Assembly: GCA_028641055.1 (NCBI GenBank) | Contig: CM054060.1 | Span: forward strand, 161,980,696-162,044,695 | Origin: Alopecurus myosuroides | Taxonomy: Eukaryota; Streptophyta; Magnoliopsida; Poales; Poaceae | Length of the DNA stretch: 64,000 nucleotides | Direction: 5' to 3' | Shown: positions 1 to 11,040 of the stretch, piece after piece | How positions within the stretch are numbered: position 1 is the first letter of the stretch | Layout of the letters: each line of letters begins with the position of its first letter | Notes under the pieces: model-generated | Seen by the model: the letters and a program-made list of their open reading frames with translations, nothing else | Databases searched by the model: none | What the model was told of the DNA's origin: nothing | Position numbers and translations under genes: made by a program

Positions 1-647
1 TCGTTTTTTACCCGGAACAAAGACGGAGTCCAAAGAAGAGCCGAAGGGAAGCCAGGGGTGCTAGGGGCGACCCTACCCTAGGTTGCGCCTGGTGGGCCCA
101 TGATCGCCTCCAGACGGATGTGTCAGCAGTTCATCTCAGGACTACGGGTCCATAGCAGTAGCTAGATGGTTGTTCTCTCCCCTATGCCTCCATGTTTAGA
201 GTCTCGTGAGCTGCCTCACATGATCGAGACCACCGTCATGTAATTGTGCATGTCTAGTCTGAGTTGCTTCACTTATATTCGTAGAGAGTTTTAATCTTAT
301 CTTGCAATGCTCTCCGTGTTCATGATTACCTTGGCCACGTACTTGTTTTCACCTCCAAGAGAGGGTTTATATGCTAGATGGTAGGTTCATGCCTCCCTTA
401 AATCTGTGGTCGAGTGACAGAAATGTGAGAGATGGGGGATGTGCTGTTGCTACTAGGGAGAAAACAACGGTGCTCTTGTCTACAGACGAGGAGCACTACT
501 TACATTACGTATTGCTCTGAATGCATTTGTCTGTTGCACACAAAGCAATCACTTTGTTGCTGCAACTTAATACTAGATAGATTTTCTCGATAGCTTTCTT
601 GAGGTGGACTTTTAGATATGGATGCATGCCAGATAGCCAACCTGCCT
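1..647 (+). mobile_element. LTR fragment E, part 1 (palindrome-family Gypsy LTR)
   Basis: This is plus-strand LTR sequence cut by the window edge. Its opening bases are the reverse complement of part of the LTR at 13715-15352 (around 15111-15140), and phrases such as the 'actacgggtccatagcagtagc' region recur in element H. It stops at the TSD of element D and resumes after D at 10059. No coding region is supported in it. Its 5' end lies outside the window, so total length and partner LTR are unknown. Confidence 0.75.
643..647. repeat. Left target-site duplication of element D (TGCCT)
   Basis: The five bases TGCCT immediately before the LTR at 648 are repeated exactly at 10054-10058, directly after the right LTR of the same element. 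Confidence 0.9.
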
Positions 648-2039
648 TGATGACCCACAAGTATAAGGGATCGCAGCAGTCTTCGAGGGAAGTAAAACAA
701 AAATTTATTGATTCGACACATAGGGAGTCAAAGAGTATTTATAAGTCTTAACAGATGAGTTGTCAGTTCAGCTACACCTGAAAGTAGACTTGCTCGCAAC
801 AGATTATCAGTGGTAACAGTTTTATAGCAGTAGTAGTAGTAAAATAACAGCAGGAGTAAAATAATAATAGCGGTAGCAATTGTAGGAAACAACAAGATTA
901 ACGTACTGTAGGCATAAGGATGGATGAACAGGCGTTGCATGTATAATATAGTTCATATAATAATCAAAACATGCGCATTGCAGATAGATAATAATAAAGC
1001 ATCCAAGTTCTAGGCAAACCATATGCATGTATTCCAATTTAGTCGTACGTGCTTGCAATGAGAAACTTGAACAACATATTTTGTCCTACCAGCCCGTTGT
1101 AGCGGGGCCTCAAGGGAAACTACTCGTAACTAAGGTGTTCTTTTTAATAAACCACCGAAGCAAAGCATTAACACCCCGTGAACACATGTGATCCTAACAT
1201 CACAACCATCCCCTCCGGTTGTCCCAATTTCCGTCACTTTGGGGCCTCGGGTTCCGGACAATGACATGTGTAAACAACTTGCAGGTATGATTAAGAAACA
1301 TAATTATACTCATGAAACAATAATATGTTCAGATCTGAGATCATGGCACTCAGGCCCTAGTGACAAGCATTAAGCATAACAAGTTGCAACAAGGATATAA
1401 AGCACTAACAGCGGATACTAGGCACTATGCCCTAACAATCTGGCATTATTACATGAATGATCTCGTCCAATCCCTTCCATCCCTCTCAGCCTACAGCGGG
1501 GATTACTCACACATGGATGGGTAAATCATGAATGGTTGAAGGAGAAGTGGTGGTGATGATGATGACGGCGATCTCCTTCAAATCCTCGTCCCGGTAGGGC
1601 GACAGAACAAGAACTTTTGATCCCCGAATTGAGTTTCGAGGTGGCGGCGGAGCTATGGTGTGTTTCTCTGTAATATAGCAAACCCCCCGATGTTTTTAGG
1701 ATACGGGGCTAATGTAGTCGAAAGGGGAGCCCGTTGGGGTGCCTGGGGCAGCCACACCACCAGGCCGCACGGCCTAGGGGGGCTCCAACCAATGGTGTGG
1801 GCCCCTGCTTGCCCCCTCCGGCTCTTCTTCTGGCTCCGGGGGTCTTCGGGTGAAATAAGGACTTCGGGATCTTTTCCGGGCAATTTCCTGAAAGTTGATT
1901 TTTCTGCACAAAAACGAGTTACCAAGGTAATTCTGCTGAAAACAGTGTTAGTCTGTGTTAGTTGTATCCAAAACTCACAAGTTTAGAGGAAAACAACCGC
2001 AAAAGTGTTTGGAAAAGGAGATACGTTTTGGACGTATCA
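648..2039 (-). repeat. Element D 3' LTR (left)
   Basis: The LTR is 1392 bp, opens TGATGACCC and closes ACGTATCA on the plus strand. The closing end holds the inverted repeat GATACGT/ACGTATC. It is colinear with 8662-10053. Next to it, from 2040, the reverse complement gives a purine-rich AAGCTTGATGGGAGTT, the polypurine tract expected beside a 3' LTR. Confidence 0.92.
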
Positions 2040-4005
2040 ACTCCCATCAAGCTTAGCTTATTGCTTGTCCTCAAGCAATTTAGTTAACAACTGAGTGCGA
2101 TAAAAGAACTTTTATGAACACATTTGTTTCATATGATGTAAATATTCTCACTATATGATCACGTGCTTAGGCAATTCATAATAAGAAGTATGCAAATAAA
2201 GTCACCTAATAGTTATGCAAACCATGAAAAGATACCAACACACTGATAATAAACAACATGAATTATATCAATCTGCAGGATTGCAATGTTCATAATAAGA
2301 TATGATAAAGTGGTATCTCGCTTTCCCTTAATAATCGAGCAAAAAATAAATGCAAGGGCACCTATGAGGTTCAAGTGGAGACTAGAATTAAATATATCAA
2401 AGATACAAGCATCAAAGTTATACCACAATCAACCGTGTTCTAGGACAAGCACATTAAACTAAGAATGGTAGACATACTCTCAAGAAGGTGCATAAAGTGA
2501 GAAGGTGAAGACTTAGCGTAAAAGTAAAAGAAAAGCCATTTGCAGAGGGAAGCAGGGATTGACATGTGCGAGAGCTTTTTATTTTATAAACAGAAGTAAA
2601 ATGATTTTTGGGAGGTGATTGTCCATGTCAAAGAATGGTAATAGAGTCCTTGTTATCTTCCATACTAAACAAGTTGAGAGCGGTTCCGAGTTATATATAT
2701 TAAGAATTTATAGCATGCTCTTTATATAGTATGACACTCCTCCCCACCTTGTTTTCGCAAACCATGGCTAACTGAATCCTCGGGTGCCTGCCAACAATCT
2801 CATACCATGGAGGAGTTCCTATTTATTATTAGCTTTTGATGTTATAATGGTCTAACCATCTCTTTGCAAAATTAATAACGAGAAGACGAAGCATGCAAGT
2901 AAGGTTACTCAATTAATATGGAAGTTAACAAACCCAACTACTACTTCCTCATGAGTTAAAATAGTGTCACAAAATGAGAAATGTTTTGAAGGTTTTAAAG
3001 GTAGCACATGAAAATTTACTTGGAGTGGAGGTGAAATACCACATATAGGTAAGTATGGTGGACATGTTTGGAAAACTTTGGTTTTGGGAGTTGGATGCAC
3101 GAGTAGAGCTCATACTCAGTACAGGTGAAGGCTAGCAATAGACCGGGAGCGACAATCTAGAGAGCAATAACTGTCATAATCATACTTGCGACAGAACAAT
3201 TAACAGGGGCATAAAAGTGATACAAATACTTTGAGGCAAAATAAATAATAGAGGCTTAATTGAATTTTTGTTTTTAGTCTTATGCATGCGTGAGCATGTG
3301 CTAAGTCAATTCAGGCGAAACATTCAGAGGGAGATACCACAATTTCATACCCTTCTATGAATAAAACAATGCAAGCAAACATTTATACGACATGCTACCT
3401 AATATTAATAAGCTGGAACTAATCATGGGAGAGCACGAACTACCAAGCATTTATTAAATAACATACACCTTACACGAACAAACTAAGCATGTCCACATAG
3501 ATGAGTATATGTACAAAAATGAAAATAAATAGATTTCATACCAGCCTCTCACCACAACTTGAATTATCGTAAATCTTTATTATTGCTCTTCACTCGTGTG
3601 GATTGAATAATATAAAATGATAACCAAGCTCCAGCGGAGTCACGGAGGACTATTGAACTATGCAGCAAACTTTACAAAACCAAAGAAGAACAACAAATAT
3701 TTTTGGGTTTTCAAATTTAAGACAAGAACAAAAGGAAACAAGCAAACAAAACAAAATCTTTTTAGATTTTTGAATATTGAACCGAAACTATAAAGTAAAG
3801 CAAACCAACAAAAGAAAATAAAGAAGCAAATAAAGAGAAACAACAGAAATATATTTTGTCCTTTTGTGTTTTGGAAAGCAAAAACAAAATAAGAAACAAA
3901 ATTAACGAAAACGTAGATATAAAAAAACCCGACAAAATGTGATATGTAGATGAGTGTGATGTCGGCATGCCTCCCCCAAGCTTAGGATTTTGGCCTAAGT
4001 GGAGT
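2040..4005 (-). other. Element D 3' non-coding region
   Basis: About 2 kb of AT-rich sequence without a credible gene lies between ORF X and the 3' LTR. Several stretches are conserved, in reverse complement, with the 3' non-coding region of element H. One example is 2990-3090 against about 21255-21370, which share the phrase reading ACCATACCTACCTATATGTG on H's strand. This conservation despite lack of coding is typical of the family and may reflect packaging or replication signals. Confidence 0.7.
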
Positions 4006-5150
4006 TCAAACACGACGCGGGTAGTAACCCCACGCTGGTGGGTTGACCCTAGCATGGTCGTACTCAGGAGCCCATGAAGAAGATGAAGCAGCAGGCGCAT
4101 AATCATGACCGGGGTGCTGGTACGGAAACACCGCAGTGTCGGAGGGCTGGACGAAATCATTTTCGTCCCCCTCTCCAGCGTCCTCTACATGTTGGGGATG
4201 CTTCTCAATGTATTTATCAAATTCACTCTCCGAGAGTGACCATCCTTCCCTGACATTAAGGTTAAACAAAATAGGCGCAGGCAAATGGACTACTTTATCA
4301 GATTTAGTCACTCTCCACCTTGATTTCTTGGAGAAGGTTATTTCATAGGATAAATTTTTCAAGTTAGCATAGGAGGAAAAAAAATTATGTTGTATCATGG
4401 AATTAAGATCCAACCTCTCCACAGGAAACTGAAGGTCTGAATGGTGTGGCTCCACACCATGTAAAGCTAGTAAACGAGAGGCAATCAGACCTCCACAAAT
4501 TCCGCCATTCTCGCGGTTAGCGGAGAGACGGAAAGCAATTAAAGCACCAAAATTATAAGACCTATCATGCTTCAAAGCAGCTGAGATAAAAGCTAGATCA
4601 TACACAGATAACTTGTTTGCAGTTTTTCTAGCAAGCACACACTTGGCAATAAAATAGAAAAAATATTGAATAGATGGGAGTTGAATGTCTCGAATTTTAC
4701 CACTCTCTCTTGTGAAGCTTCTATCTTGGAAAATTTCTTCATATAGATCCATCAATGGTTTGGGCTGCCCTCTTATCTTTCCACGTGATCCCCATTGTGG
4801 CACTTTAATAGTGCACAAAAATCATCAAAAGGCAAGTTGACAGCTTTATTATAAATTTTGTAATGAACCATTGGGTTAGGCGAGGACCGGCTGAAACGGA
4901 AATCCTGCACCAAAGACATAGTTAGTTTTATGTGTTGGGTAGGTTCACCCTCAATAAAATGTTCCAATCCTGCATTAGAGACAAGGGTGCGGAAATGTTG
5001 CAAAATTCCCGCAACATGCATAAATCCATGGCATGGATAAATGGATGGAAATACTCTTTCTTCTCGGTGTACTTGCATGACCCCATGCACCTCTAACTCA
5101 TGATGGTCAAGTTGGTATACATTGTACTCCATTTCTGAAATTTTAAACAA
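4006..5150 (-). pseudogene. Element D ORF X, frameshifted retrotransposon protein of unknown function
   Basis: Two overlapping reading frames on the minus strand (4773-5150, 125 codons; 4006-4818, 270 codons) look like one protein of about 385 residues broken by a frameshift near 4773-4818. The first part contains phrases such as IKLTMSLVQDFRF and VNLPFDDFCALL. The second contains YDLAFISAALKHDRSYNFGALIAF and ends in an acidic and proline/tyrosine-rich tail. The phrasing resembles the plant ATHILA ORF family and hypothetical proteins found in Triticeae Gypsy elements. I see no zinc finger, DDE, RT motif, signal peptide or clear membrane segment. It sits where the env-like or accessory ORF of Athila elements lies, directly after the protease because pol is absent. 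An upstream open frame (5277-5600) may be a 5' part or leader, but I cannot support it. Function is unknown. Confidence 0.6.
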
Positions 5151-6118
5151 TCATCACAAAAATTGGTTTCAAGCAACTATATGATAGAAACTACTATAGA
5201 GACTTGTAGGAGGGCTATACATGCATCAAACATAAATTATTTTCACAAAATTAAGCATGCTAGCTCACACAACCTGTCACCTACAGTACCAAAATACTCC
5301 ACTAAAAAAAATTCTACTTGGATAATCGAAGGAGTCACATAACGAAGAGCAAATGCTCCAAATTTCAGTAACAAAGATAGGCTGAGCAAAGAGATCGAGA
5401 AATTCACGAAGAAGAACATCAAGAGCTCGGGTTCCAGGAATATTTTCGATTTTGGGAGAGAGAGTTGAGTGTTTGGCAGGGAGGAGAGCAAGTGGAGGGA
5501 CAGGGGGCCCCACACCATGTGCTAGCGCCACCAGGGGCCAGGCGGTGTCACCTAGTGGTGTGCCTGCATGGTGGGTCCCCCATGTGCCTCTCTGCCTCAT
5601 TTTTTGCGTAGAAATTTAGTATAATTTTTCTGGAATTTTTAGATAAAATTCATTTTCGAGGAATTTACAGAATTTAATAAATAATTAAGAACCAGAAAAA
5701 CAATTATAGAAAGGTGTAAAACAAAACCAAAACCAAACCTACAGAGGTTCTAAGACCTTCCAATAGGGAAATGACTAGTGGAAACAAAGGGAAACAAAGT
5801 GAAAACATAAATGTGGGTGGTGAAAACATTGTTCTCTTCATTCAAAATCACTTTGTTAACAAAGTTGATCAAGTCTTGTAACCAAAATAATTTTATATGA
5901 AGAAAAACTTTGCTTATCACTAAATGATTATGTTACCTCAACTTTGATAGACATAGTCCCAATCATAATAATTTCATATTCTTTTTGTGGCATTGGAATG
6001 GGACACTAGAATTCTCCAATCTTCATGGTCTTAATATTTTCAACTGAATTTAGACCATATCTCCTATCAATATTCTTGGGAAAATAAACTATGTGATCTT
6101 TATCATTAACATTAAAAG
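5151..6118 (-). other. Element D internal region between protease and ORF X
   Basis: This is about 970 bp with no convincing gene. It contains a short GC-rich patch (5470-5600) whose wording (GTGTGGGGCCCCCTG) resembles the LTR U3/R region of this family. Around that is AT-rich degenerate sequence. The missing pol would be expected about here. Confidence 0.5.
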
Positions 6119-6691
6119 TTACTTTTCCTTGATTGCAGTCAGTAACATCCCGTTAAGAAAAGGTCTCCCAAGATTAATAGACATATTATAATCTTCAGGC
6201 ATTTCCAACACAACAAAGTCAATTAATATCAAACAGTTAGTAGCCACTTGAACAAGAACATTCTCACATATACCAAAAAGAATAGTAGTTGATTTATCAG
6301 CCATTTGCGAAGATATATCAGTTGGTATCAATTTTTCGAGAGAGAGTCTCTTATAGAGAGAAAAAGGCATACCACTAACTCCTGCTCCTAGATCACATAA
6401 AGCAGTTCTAACATAATTATTTTTAATAGAACAAGGAATAGTAGGAATACGAGGATCTCCAAGCTTCTTTGGAACCTTGCCATTGAAAGAGTAATTAGCA
6501 AGCATAGTGGAAATTTCCTCATTAGGAATTTTCCTTTTGTTAGAGACAATATCTTTCATATATTTAGAATAAGGAGGCAATTTAATAGCACCAGTCAAAG
6601 AAATTTTCAAAATCAAAGGCTTCATCCATTCACACAACTTGTTATAATGGTCTTCATCCTTTGATTTGTGTTCCTTATTAGGCAAAAGCAA
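6119..6691 (-). pseudogene. Element D retropepsin (aspartic protease) fragment
   Basis: A 190-codon frame on the minus strand encodes a retroviral-type aspartic protease, the enzyme that would cut the Gag polyprotein inside the virus-like particle. The catalytic loop reads CDLGAGVSGMPFSLY at about residues 97-111 (families usually have DLGAS, so Ser is replaced by Gly). The flap-side motif NLGRPFLNG lies near the C-terminus at about residues 172-180, followed closely by the end of the frame. The upstream part (residues 1-80) matches the linker between gag and protease in Athila-like elements, including PPYSKYMKDI. The frame is shifted relative to gag, so the polyprotein is broken. No reverse transcriptase follows. 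Non-functional in its present state. Confidence 0.8.
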
Positions 6692-6948
6692 GGTTCTCTC
6701 TCATTACCATGTTTATTAGCAATGAAATCCTCCTTAGTATACTTTGCAGTTTTAGTTTGGTCTTCAGGTTCAACTTAAGTTTCTTCTTTATTAGAAGCAT
6801 CACTTTTATCATTAGCACTTTCAGTTTCAACATCAACGATGGATATACTATTAGGATCTTTAGCAGGTTCAAGAGATTCTACAACAATTTTATGTCTCTT
6901 GTTCTTTTTCTTAGAAGGAGAACTACAGTTTTTAGGTTGTTGAGAATC

Positions 6949-7212
6949 TTATTCAATTCTTTTAGGATGTCCCTCGGGATACAAGGGATCCTGAGTAGAA
7001 ACACCACTTCTAGTAATTATTTCACAAACATGTTTTTCTCTAGAAGCATTAGCTAACAAATATTTTTGCACTTTAGTAAGTTGATCAATTTGAGTTTGAA
7101 TCATATGAAAATATTTGACAAGCATTTTAACATCATTAGAGATTCTCTCAATAATACCATGCAAATTATCAATAGCTCTAGAGTTTTCCATTAAATAATT
7201 TTGCATTCTCAT
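6949..7212 (-). pseudogene. Element D gag-protease linker fragment
   Basis: An 87-codon frame on the minus strand lies between gag (7359-8573) and the protease (6119-6691), but in a third frame. It reads as a helical, coiled-coil-like segment (IDNLHGIIERISNDVKMLV, then TQIDQLTKVQKYLL) ending in ITRSG. That is the type of region found downstream of gag in Athila-like elements; element H has a similar helical stretch at about 18550-18780. I infer a single polyprotein split by frameshifts. No zinc knuckle is visible. Confidence 0.6.
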
Positions 7213-7358
7213 ATTAAAATTATCTTGCTTAACAACATAATTATCAACTTCATCTAAGCATTGATCAGGTGGTTTAGAAAAGGGAATATCTCTATTATCA
7301 AAATATTGGAGAGAGAGTGTACCTAAACCGTGGGTGGATGAGGAATTGGATTACATAA

Positions 7359-8573
7359 TTATTTTATAGGCGGTAGATTCTTCACATCTTCAAGTTTAAT
7401 ACCCCTCTCTTTAAGATATTTCTTGGCTTCCCTCATCACTTCATCATTTAATTCAATCATTCCCCTCTTCTTGGGTGTTGGTATTGGTGTTGGTTCTGGT
7501 GTTGGTGTTGGCTCAGGTACAGTCCAATCATCATGATTTTTGGCTATTTTAGCCAATAATTCCTCAGCTTCTTCTGGAGTTCGTTTCCTGAAAACACAAC
7601 CAACACAATTATCTAGGTATGTCCTAGATTCAACAGTTAGTCTATTATAAAACATATCTAGGAGCTCATTTTTAGGTGATGAATTTCCAGGACTAGCTCT
7701 TATTAATGAATAAAACCTTGACAAAGATTCAGGCATTTTATCTCCTTCAATTTGCTTAAGGTTAAAGATATTCTACAAAGCAGCATGTTGAGCACTAGCA
7801 GGAAAATATTTTTGAAACAAAGCATTAACCAAACCAATAGGACTATCAATAGATCCAGGTGACAAATTATTAAACCAAATTTTAGCTTCATCTTTCAATG
7901 AGAAAGGGATGATCTTGGTAGCAAAGTAGGTGCATTTCTTAATATCATAAGAAAATAAACTACTCAAAGATGAAAGCTCATTCATATTTTCCATAGCACT
8001 TTTATTTTCAGTACCACAAAAAGGTTCTTTCTCAACAATAGATACATAAGATAAATCTAGAGAGAAATCAGCATCCTTATCTTTAATGTGTATGGGAGAT
8101 GTAGCAAACTTAGCATCAAGAGAAGGTTTATATTTAACAACACGTCTTGCAAGAAGACTCTTAATAGCACTTGCACTAGTAGTAGCTTGAACTTCTTCAA
8201 CAAAGTCATCATTAAGTTCAATGTAAGTTTCCTCAAGATCATCACTAGGACTTTCTCTATTCTCAAGTGAATTAACATGCATACCAGCATTTTCAACAGG
8301 AATTTCAGTGTTTTCAATGTGTTTAGATCTAGCAATTATAGCATCTAGGAAAGGACCTAGTGAACCAGTATCATCAAGCATAGTTGAAGCATCATCAAAA
8401 GTATCAGAAGCATTTCCAGACTTAGCAGAAGTAGCAGTGTGTGTAGTATGGGGTGGTGTAAGAAGCTTAATCATTACAAACGGTGAATCAAGAGCAACAG
8501 AGGTGTTCAAAGTTGTACCTCTCCTTGTAGTGGATGGTAATATAGGAACTTTTCCATCACGAGTTTTACCCAT
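7359..8573 (-). pseudogene. Element D gag with one in-frame stop
   Basis: This is the capsid-type Gag protein of a Gypsy element. I place the start at the ATG at 8573 (MGKTRDGKVPILPS), because the open frame upstream only runs into the PBS and LTR. The frame runs to a TAG at 7773-7775 and then continues in the same frame to 7359, so one nonsense mutation separates the halves. The retrotransposon-gag core is recognisable around 7780-7960 (IIPFSLKDEAKIWFNNL, then LFQKYFPAS) and after the stop (LSRFYSLIRASP, LLDMFYNRL). A proline/threonine-rich tract (PTPEPTPIPTP, about 7470-7510) lies near the C-terminus. It would form the particle shell in the cytoplasm. The 5' LTR and tRNA-Asp PBS lie just upstream. 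Confidence 0.82.
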
Positions 8574-8632
8574 GATGAAAGGCTTGCAACTAGCAATATC
8601 ACGTTCAAGTGAGCAAATAAATAAAGCTATGC

Positions 8633-8650
8633 TCCCCGGCAACGGCGCCA
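8633..8650 (-). promoter_or_regulatory. Element D primer-binding site (tRNA-Asp)
   Basis: The plus strand reads TCCCCGGCAACGGCGCCA, identical to the 3' end of plant tRNA-Asp with CCA, so the minus-strand element RNA is its complement. It lies 11 bp from the right (5') LTR. This fixes the element's orientation as minus. Confidence 0.9.
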
Positions 8651-8661
8651 GAAAATAGTCT

Positions 8662-10053
8662 TGATGACCCACAAGTATAGGCGATCGCGATAGTCTTCGA
8701 GGGAAGTATAACCCAAATTTATTGATTCAACACAAGGGGAGCCAAAGAATATTTATAAGCCTTAACATATGAGTTGTCAGTTCAGCTGCACCTGAAAGTA
8801 GACTTGCTTGCAACAGCTTATCATTGGTAACAGTTTTATAGCAATAGTAGTAGTAAAATAACAGCAGGAGTAAAATAATAACAACGGTAGCAATTGTAGG
8901 AAGCAGCGGGATTAACGTAATGTAGGCATAGGGATGGATGAACGGGCGTTGCATGGATAATATAGTTCATATAATAATCAAAACATGGGCATTGCAGATA
9001 GATAATAATAAAGCATCCAAGTTCTTGGCAAAACATAGGAATGTGTCCAATTTAGTCGTGTGTGCTTGCAATGAGAAACTTGCACAACATCTTTCGTCCT
9101 ACCAGCCCATTGCAACGGGGCCTAAAGGGAAACTACTGTTAGTTAAGCTTCTCATTTTAATAAAGCACCAGAGCAAAACATTAACACTCCGTGAACACAT
9201 GTGATCCTCACATCACAGCCATCCCCTCCGGTTGTCCCAATTTCTGTCACTTTGGGGCCTCGGGTTCCAGACAATGACATGTGTAAACAACTTGCAGGTA
9301 TGATCAAGAAACATAATTATACTCAAGAAACAATAATACGTTCAGATATGAGATCATGGCACTCAGGCCCTAGTGAAAAGCATTAAGCACAACAAGTTGC
9401 AACACCGATATAAAGCGCTAACAACAGATACTACTCACTATGCCCTAACAATCTGGCATTATTACATGAGCGATCTCATCCAATTCCTTCCATCCCTCTG
9501 AGCCTACAGCGGAGATTACTCACACAGGGATGGCAGAATCATGGATGGTTGAAGGTGAAGTGGTGGCAGTGACGATGACGATGATCTACTCCGAATCCCC
9601 GTCCCGGCAGGGCACCAGAACAGGAACTTATGATTCCCGAATTGAGTTCTGAGGTGGCGGCGGTGCTCCGATGTGTTTCTCTGGAATATGATGAACCCCC
9701 TTATGTTTTTAGGTTACGTGGCTTATGTAGTCGAAAGGGGAGCCTGAGGGGGTGCCTGGGGCAGCAGCACCACCAGGCAGCACAGCCTAGGGGGTGCCAG
9801 CCCATGGTGTGGGGCCCTCCTTTCCCCCCTCCGTCTCTTCTTCGAGCTCCGGGGGGTCTTCGGGTGAAATAAGGACTTCGGGATCTTTTCCGGGCAATTT
9901 CCTAAAAGTTGATTTTTCTGCACAAAAACAAGACACCAAGGTAATTCTGCTGAAAACAACGTTAGTCCATGATAGTTGTATCCAAAACTCCCAAGTTTAG
10001 AGGCAAAAAACAACAAAAGTGTTCGGAAAAGGAGATACATTCTGGACGTATCA
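8662..10053 (-). repeat. Element D 5' LTR (right)
   Basis: This 1392-bp LTR is colinear with 648-2039 and has TG...CA ends and the GATACGT/ACGTATC inverted repeat at its outer end. Being next to the PBS it is the 5' LTR and would carry the active promoter, reading leftwards. It contains short TAG/TAA trinucleotide-rich tracts near 8840-8890. Confidence 0.92.
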
Positions 10054-10058
10054 TGCCT
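10054..10058. repeat. Right target-site duplication of element D (TGCCT)
   Basis: Exact copy of 643-647, directly after the terminal CA of the right LTR at 10053. Confidence 0.9.
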
Positions 10059-10480
10059 ACAATGTTAGAACCTGTGAACTATATCTCGCCATAATAGTAT
10101 TGTTATACATTCATGATTTGTCAATTGCCCAACTGTAATTTGTTCACCCAGCATGTTTGTTCTCTTTGGAGAGACACCACTAGTGAACCTATGGCCTCCG
10201 GTCCTATTTTCCTCGTATTTGTAACCTTATTTAAAGCACTTTCATAATTGTTTCCTTGCTGTTCTTTTTTTTTTACTTTATTTACTTTTCAAGACTCTGT
10301 ACTTTTAGTTCTCTAGTTTTCAGCAAGACCGGAAGATTGACAACCTTCCAGGAAGTTGGGGCAAGAGAGAGCTTGTGTTTTTGTGTAGGTTCCATGCTTG
10401 TTGACGCGCCATACAACAAGAAACTTTCTCCAAGACTATGAAGTCCTATTGGTTCGATAAACCCTAGTTCCTTAATTAGG
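10059..10480 (+). mobile_element. LTR fragment E, part 2
   Basis: This continues the plus-strand LTR interrupted by D. It shares phrases with F's LTR in reverse complement (for example the region around 10310-10350, TTTTCAGCAAGACCGGAAGATTGACAACCTTCC, against about 13935-13975) and with H's left LTR near 17160-17200. It runs up to CCTTAATTAGG, where colinearity breaks. Confidence 0.75.
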
Positions 10481-10987
10481 TGTCTAGTGTTATTAGTATG
10501 GTTCATGGCAGGGGGTGCCATAAGCCTTTGAGTAGATCATGGGTGGAAACATAGGGAAGTTTCCATAGTCGGGGACACAAGTTTACCTATGTTCGGTACA
10601 TCGCAACAAAGGCGGTGCCCTAGTCCTACAATCTCACTAAATCAGTTCTAAAGCCTAAAGTATATAGAATACAATGTGAGTCTAGGTTTCGATGTCTTCG
10701 ATCTCGTGCCCTAAGGAGGCTCCTGTACGACTTTATATATGCAGCCGGACTAGGGCTTACATGAAGGAAAACGTGGAGTCTAAGGAAAGTATTCCAATTC
10801 TTGTTGTGCAAGACGTCCGACTTCTTCTCCAAGCCGGACCACGTATAGGGCCGTAATCCGTGTTCTTCTAGAATCCGCCTTCCTGTGCGTCAGCTTACTT
10901 GGAAGCCCAACGGACTTTGCTCCATTGCCTATGGGCCACCCGGCTAATCCGGCCTTCGGCCAATGCCGGATATACCCCTATTTGGCA
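10481..10987 (-). mobile_element. Putative 507-bp solo LTR inserted in E
   Basis: These 507 bp interrupt the E LTR, which resumes at about 10988. The segment begins TGTCTAG and ends GGCA on the plus strand, compatible with TG...CA LTR ends. Reading the minus strand, a TATA-like GCATATATAAAG lies near 10734-10745, followed by transcribed-region-like sequence, which suggests a minus-strand LTR. No clear target-site duplication is visible (TTAGG against TATTT), so the boundaries and the LTR interpretation are provisional. Confidence 0.4.
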
Positions 10988-11040
10988 TATTTCCACTGGA
11001 CTACATCATACATTTTGCTTAGGGTCTCCCAACGAACGTA
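10988..11040 (+). mobile_element. LTR fragment E, part 3 (truncated end)
   Basis: The sequence reading CACTGGACTACATCATACATTT then GGGTCTCCCAACGAACG matches the last part of the family LTR (compare 17377-17405). It stops before the LTR end and PBS and passes directly into the internal sequence of F, so E is truncated here. Confidence 0.65.

Larger units (their letters stand above)
648..10053 (-). mobile_element. Element D: complete non-autonomous Gypsy element (Athila-like, WHAM/Sabrina type)
   Basis: This is a full-length 9406-bp LTR retrotransposon on the minus strand with two 1392-bp LTRs, a perfect 5-bp TSD, a tRNA-Asp PBS and a polypurine tract. Reading leftwards from the right LTR it carries broken gag, a linker fragment, a retropepsin, an unknown ORF (X), and about 2 kb of non-coding 3' sequence. 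I see no reverse transcriptase, RNase H or integrase. The LTRs differ at roughly 15 of the first 170 positions (about 8-9%), so the insertion is several million years old at usual grass LTR rates. The size and layout fit the WHAM/Sabrina group of Triticeae Athila-like elements, but I recall that name from memory and cannot prove it here. Confidence 0.92.

Noticed and set aside
1653..1986. Open frames on both strands in D's LTR near 1653-1986 and again near 9630-10040
   Set aside because: Duplicated in both LTRs, GC-rich U3/R sequence, no protein similarity.
7470..7515. Short (GGTGTTGGT)-type repeat that could be called a microsatellite
   Set aside because: It is the Pro/Thr-rich coding tract of D's gag; kept within that entry.
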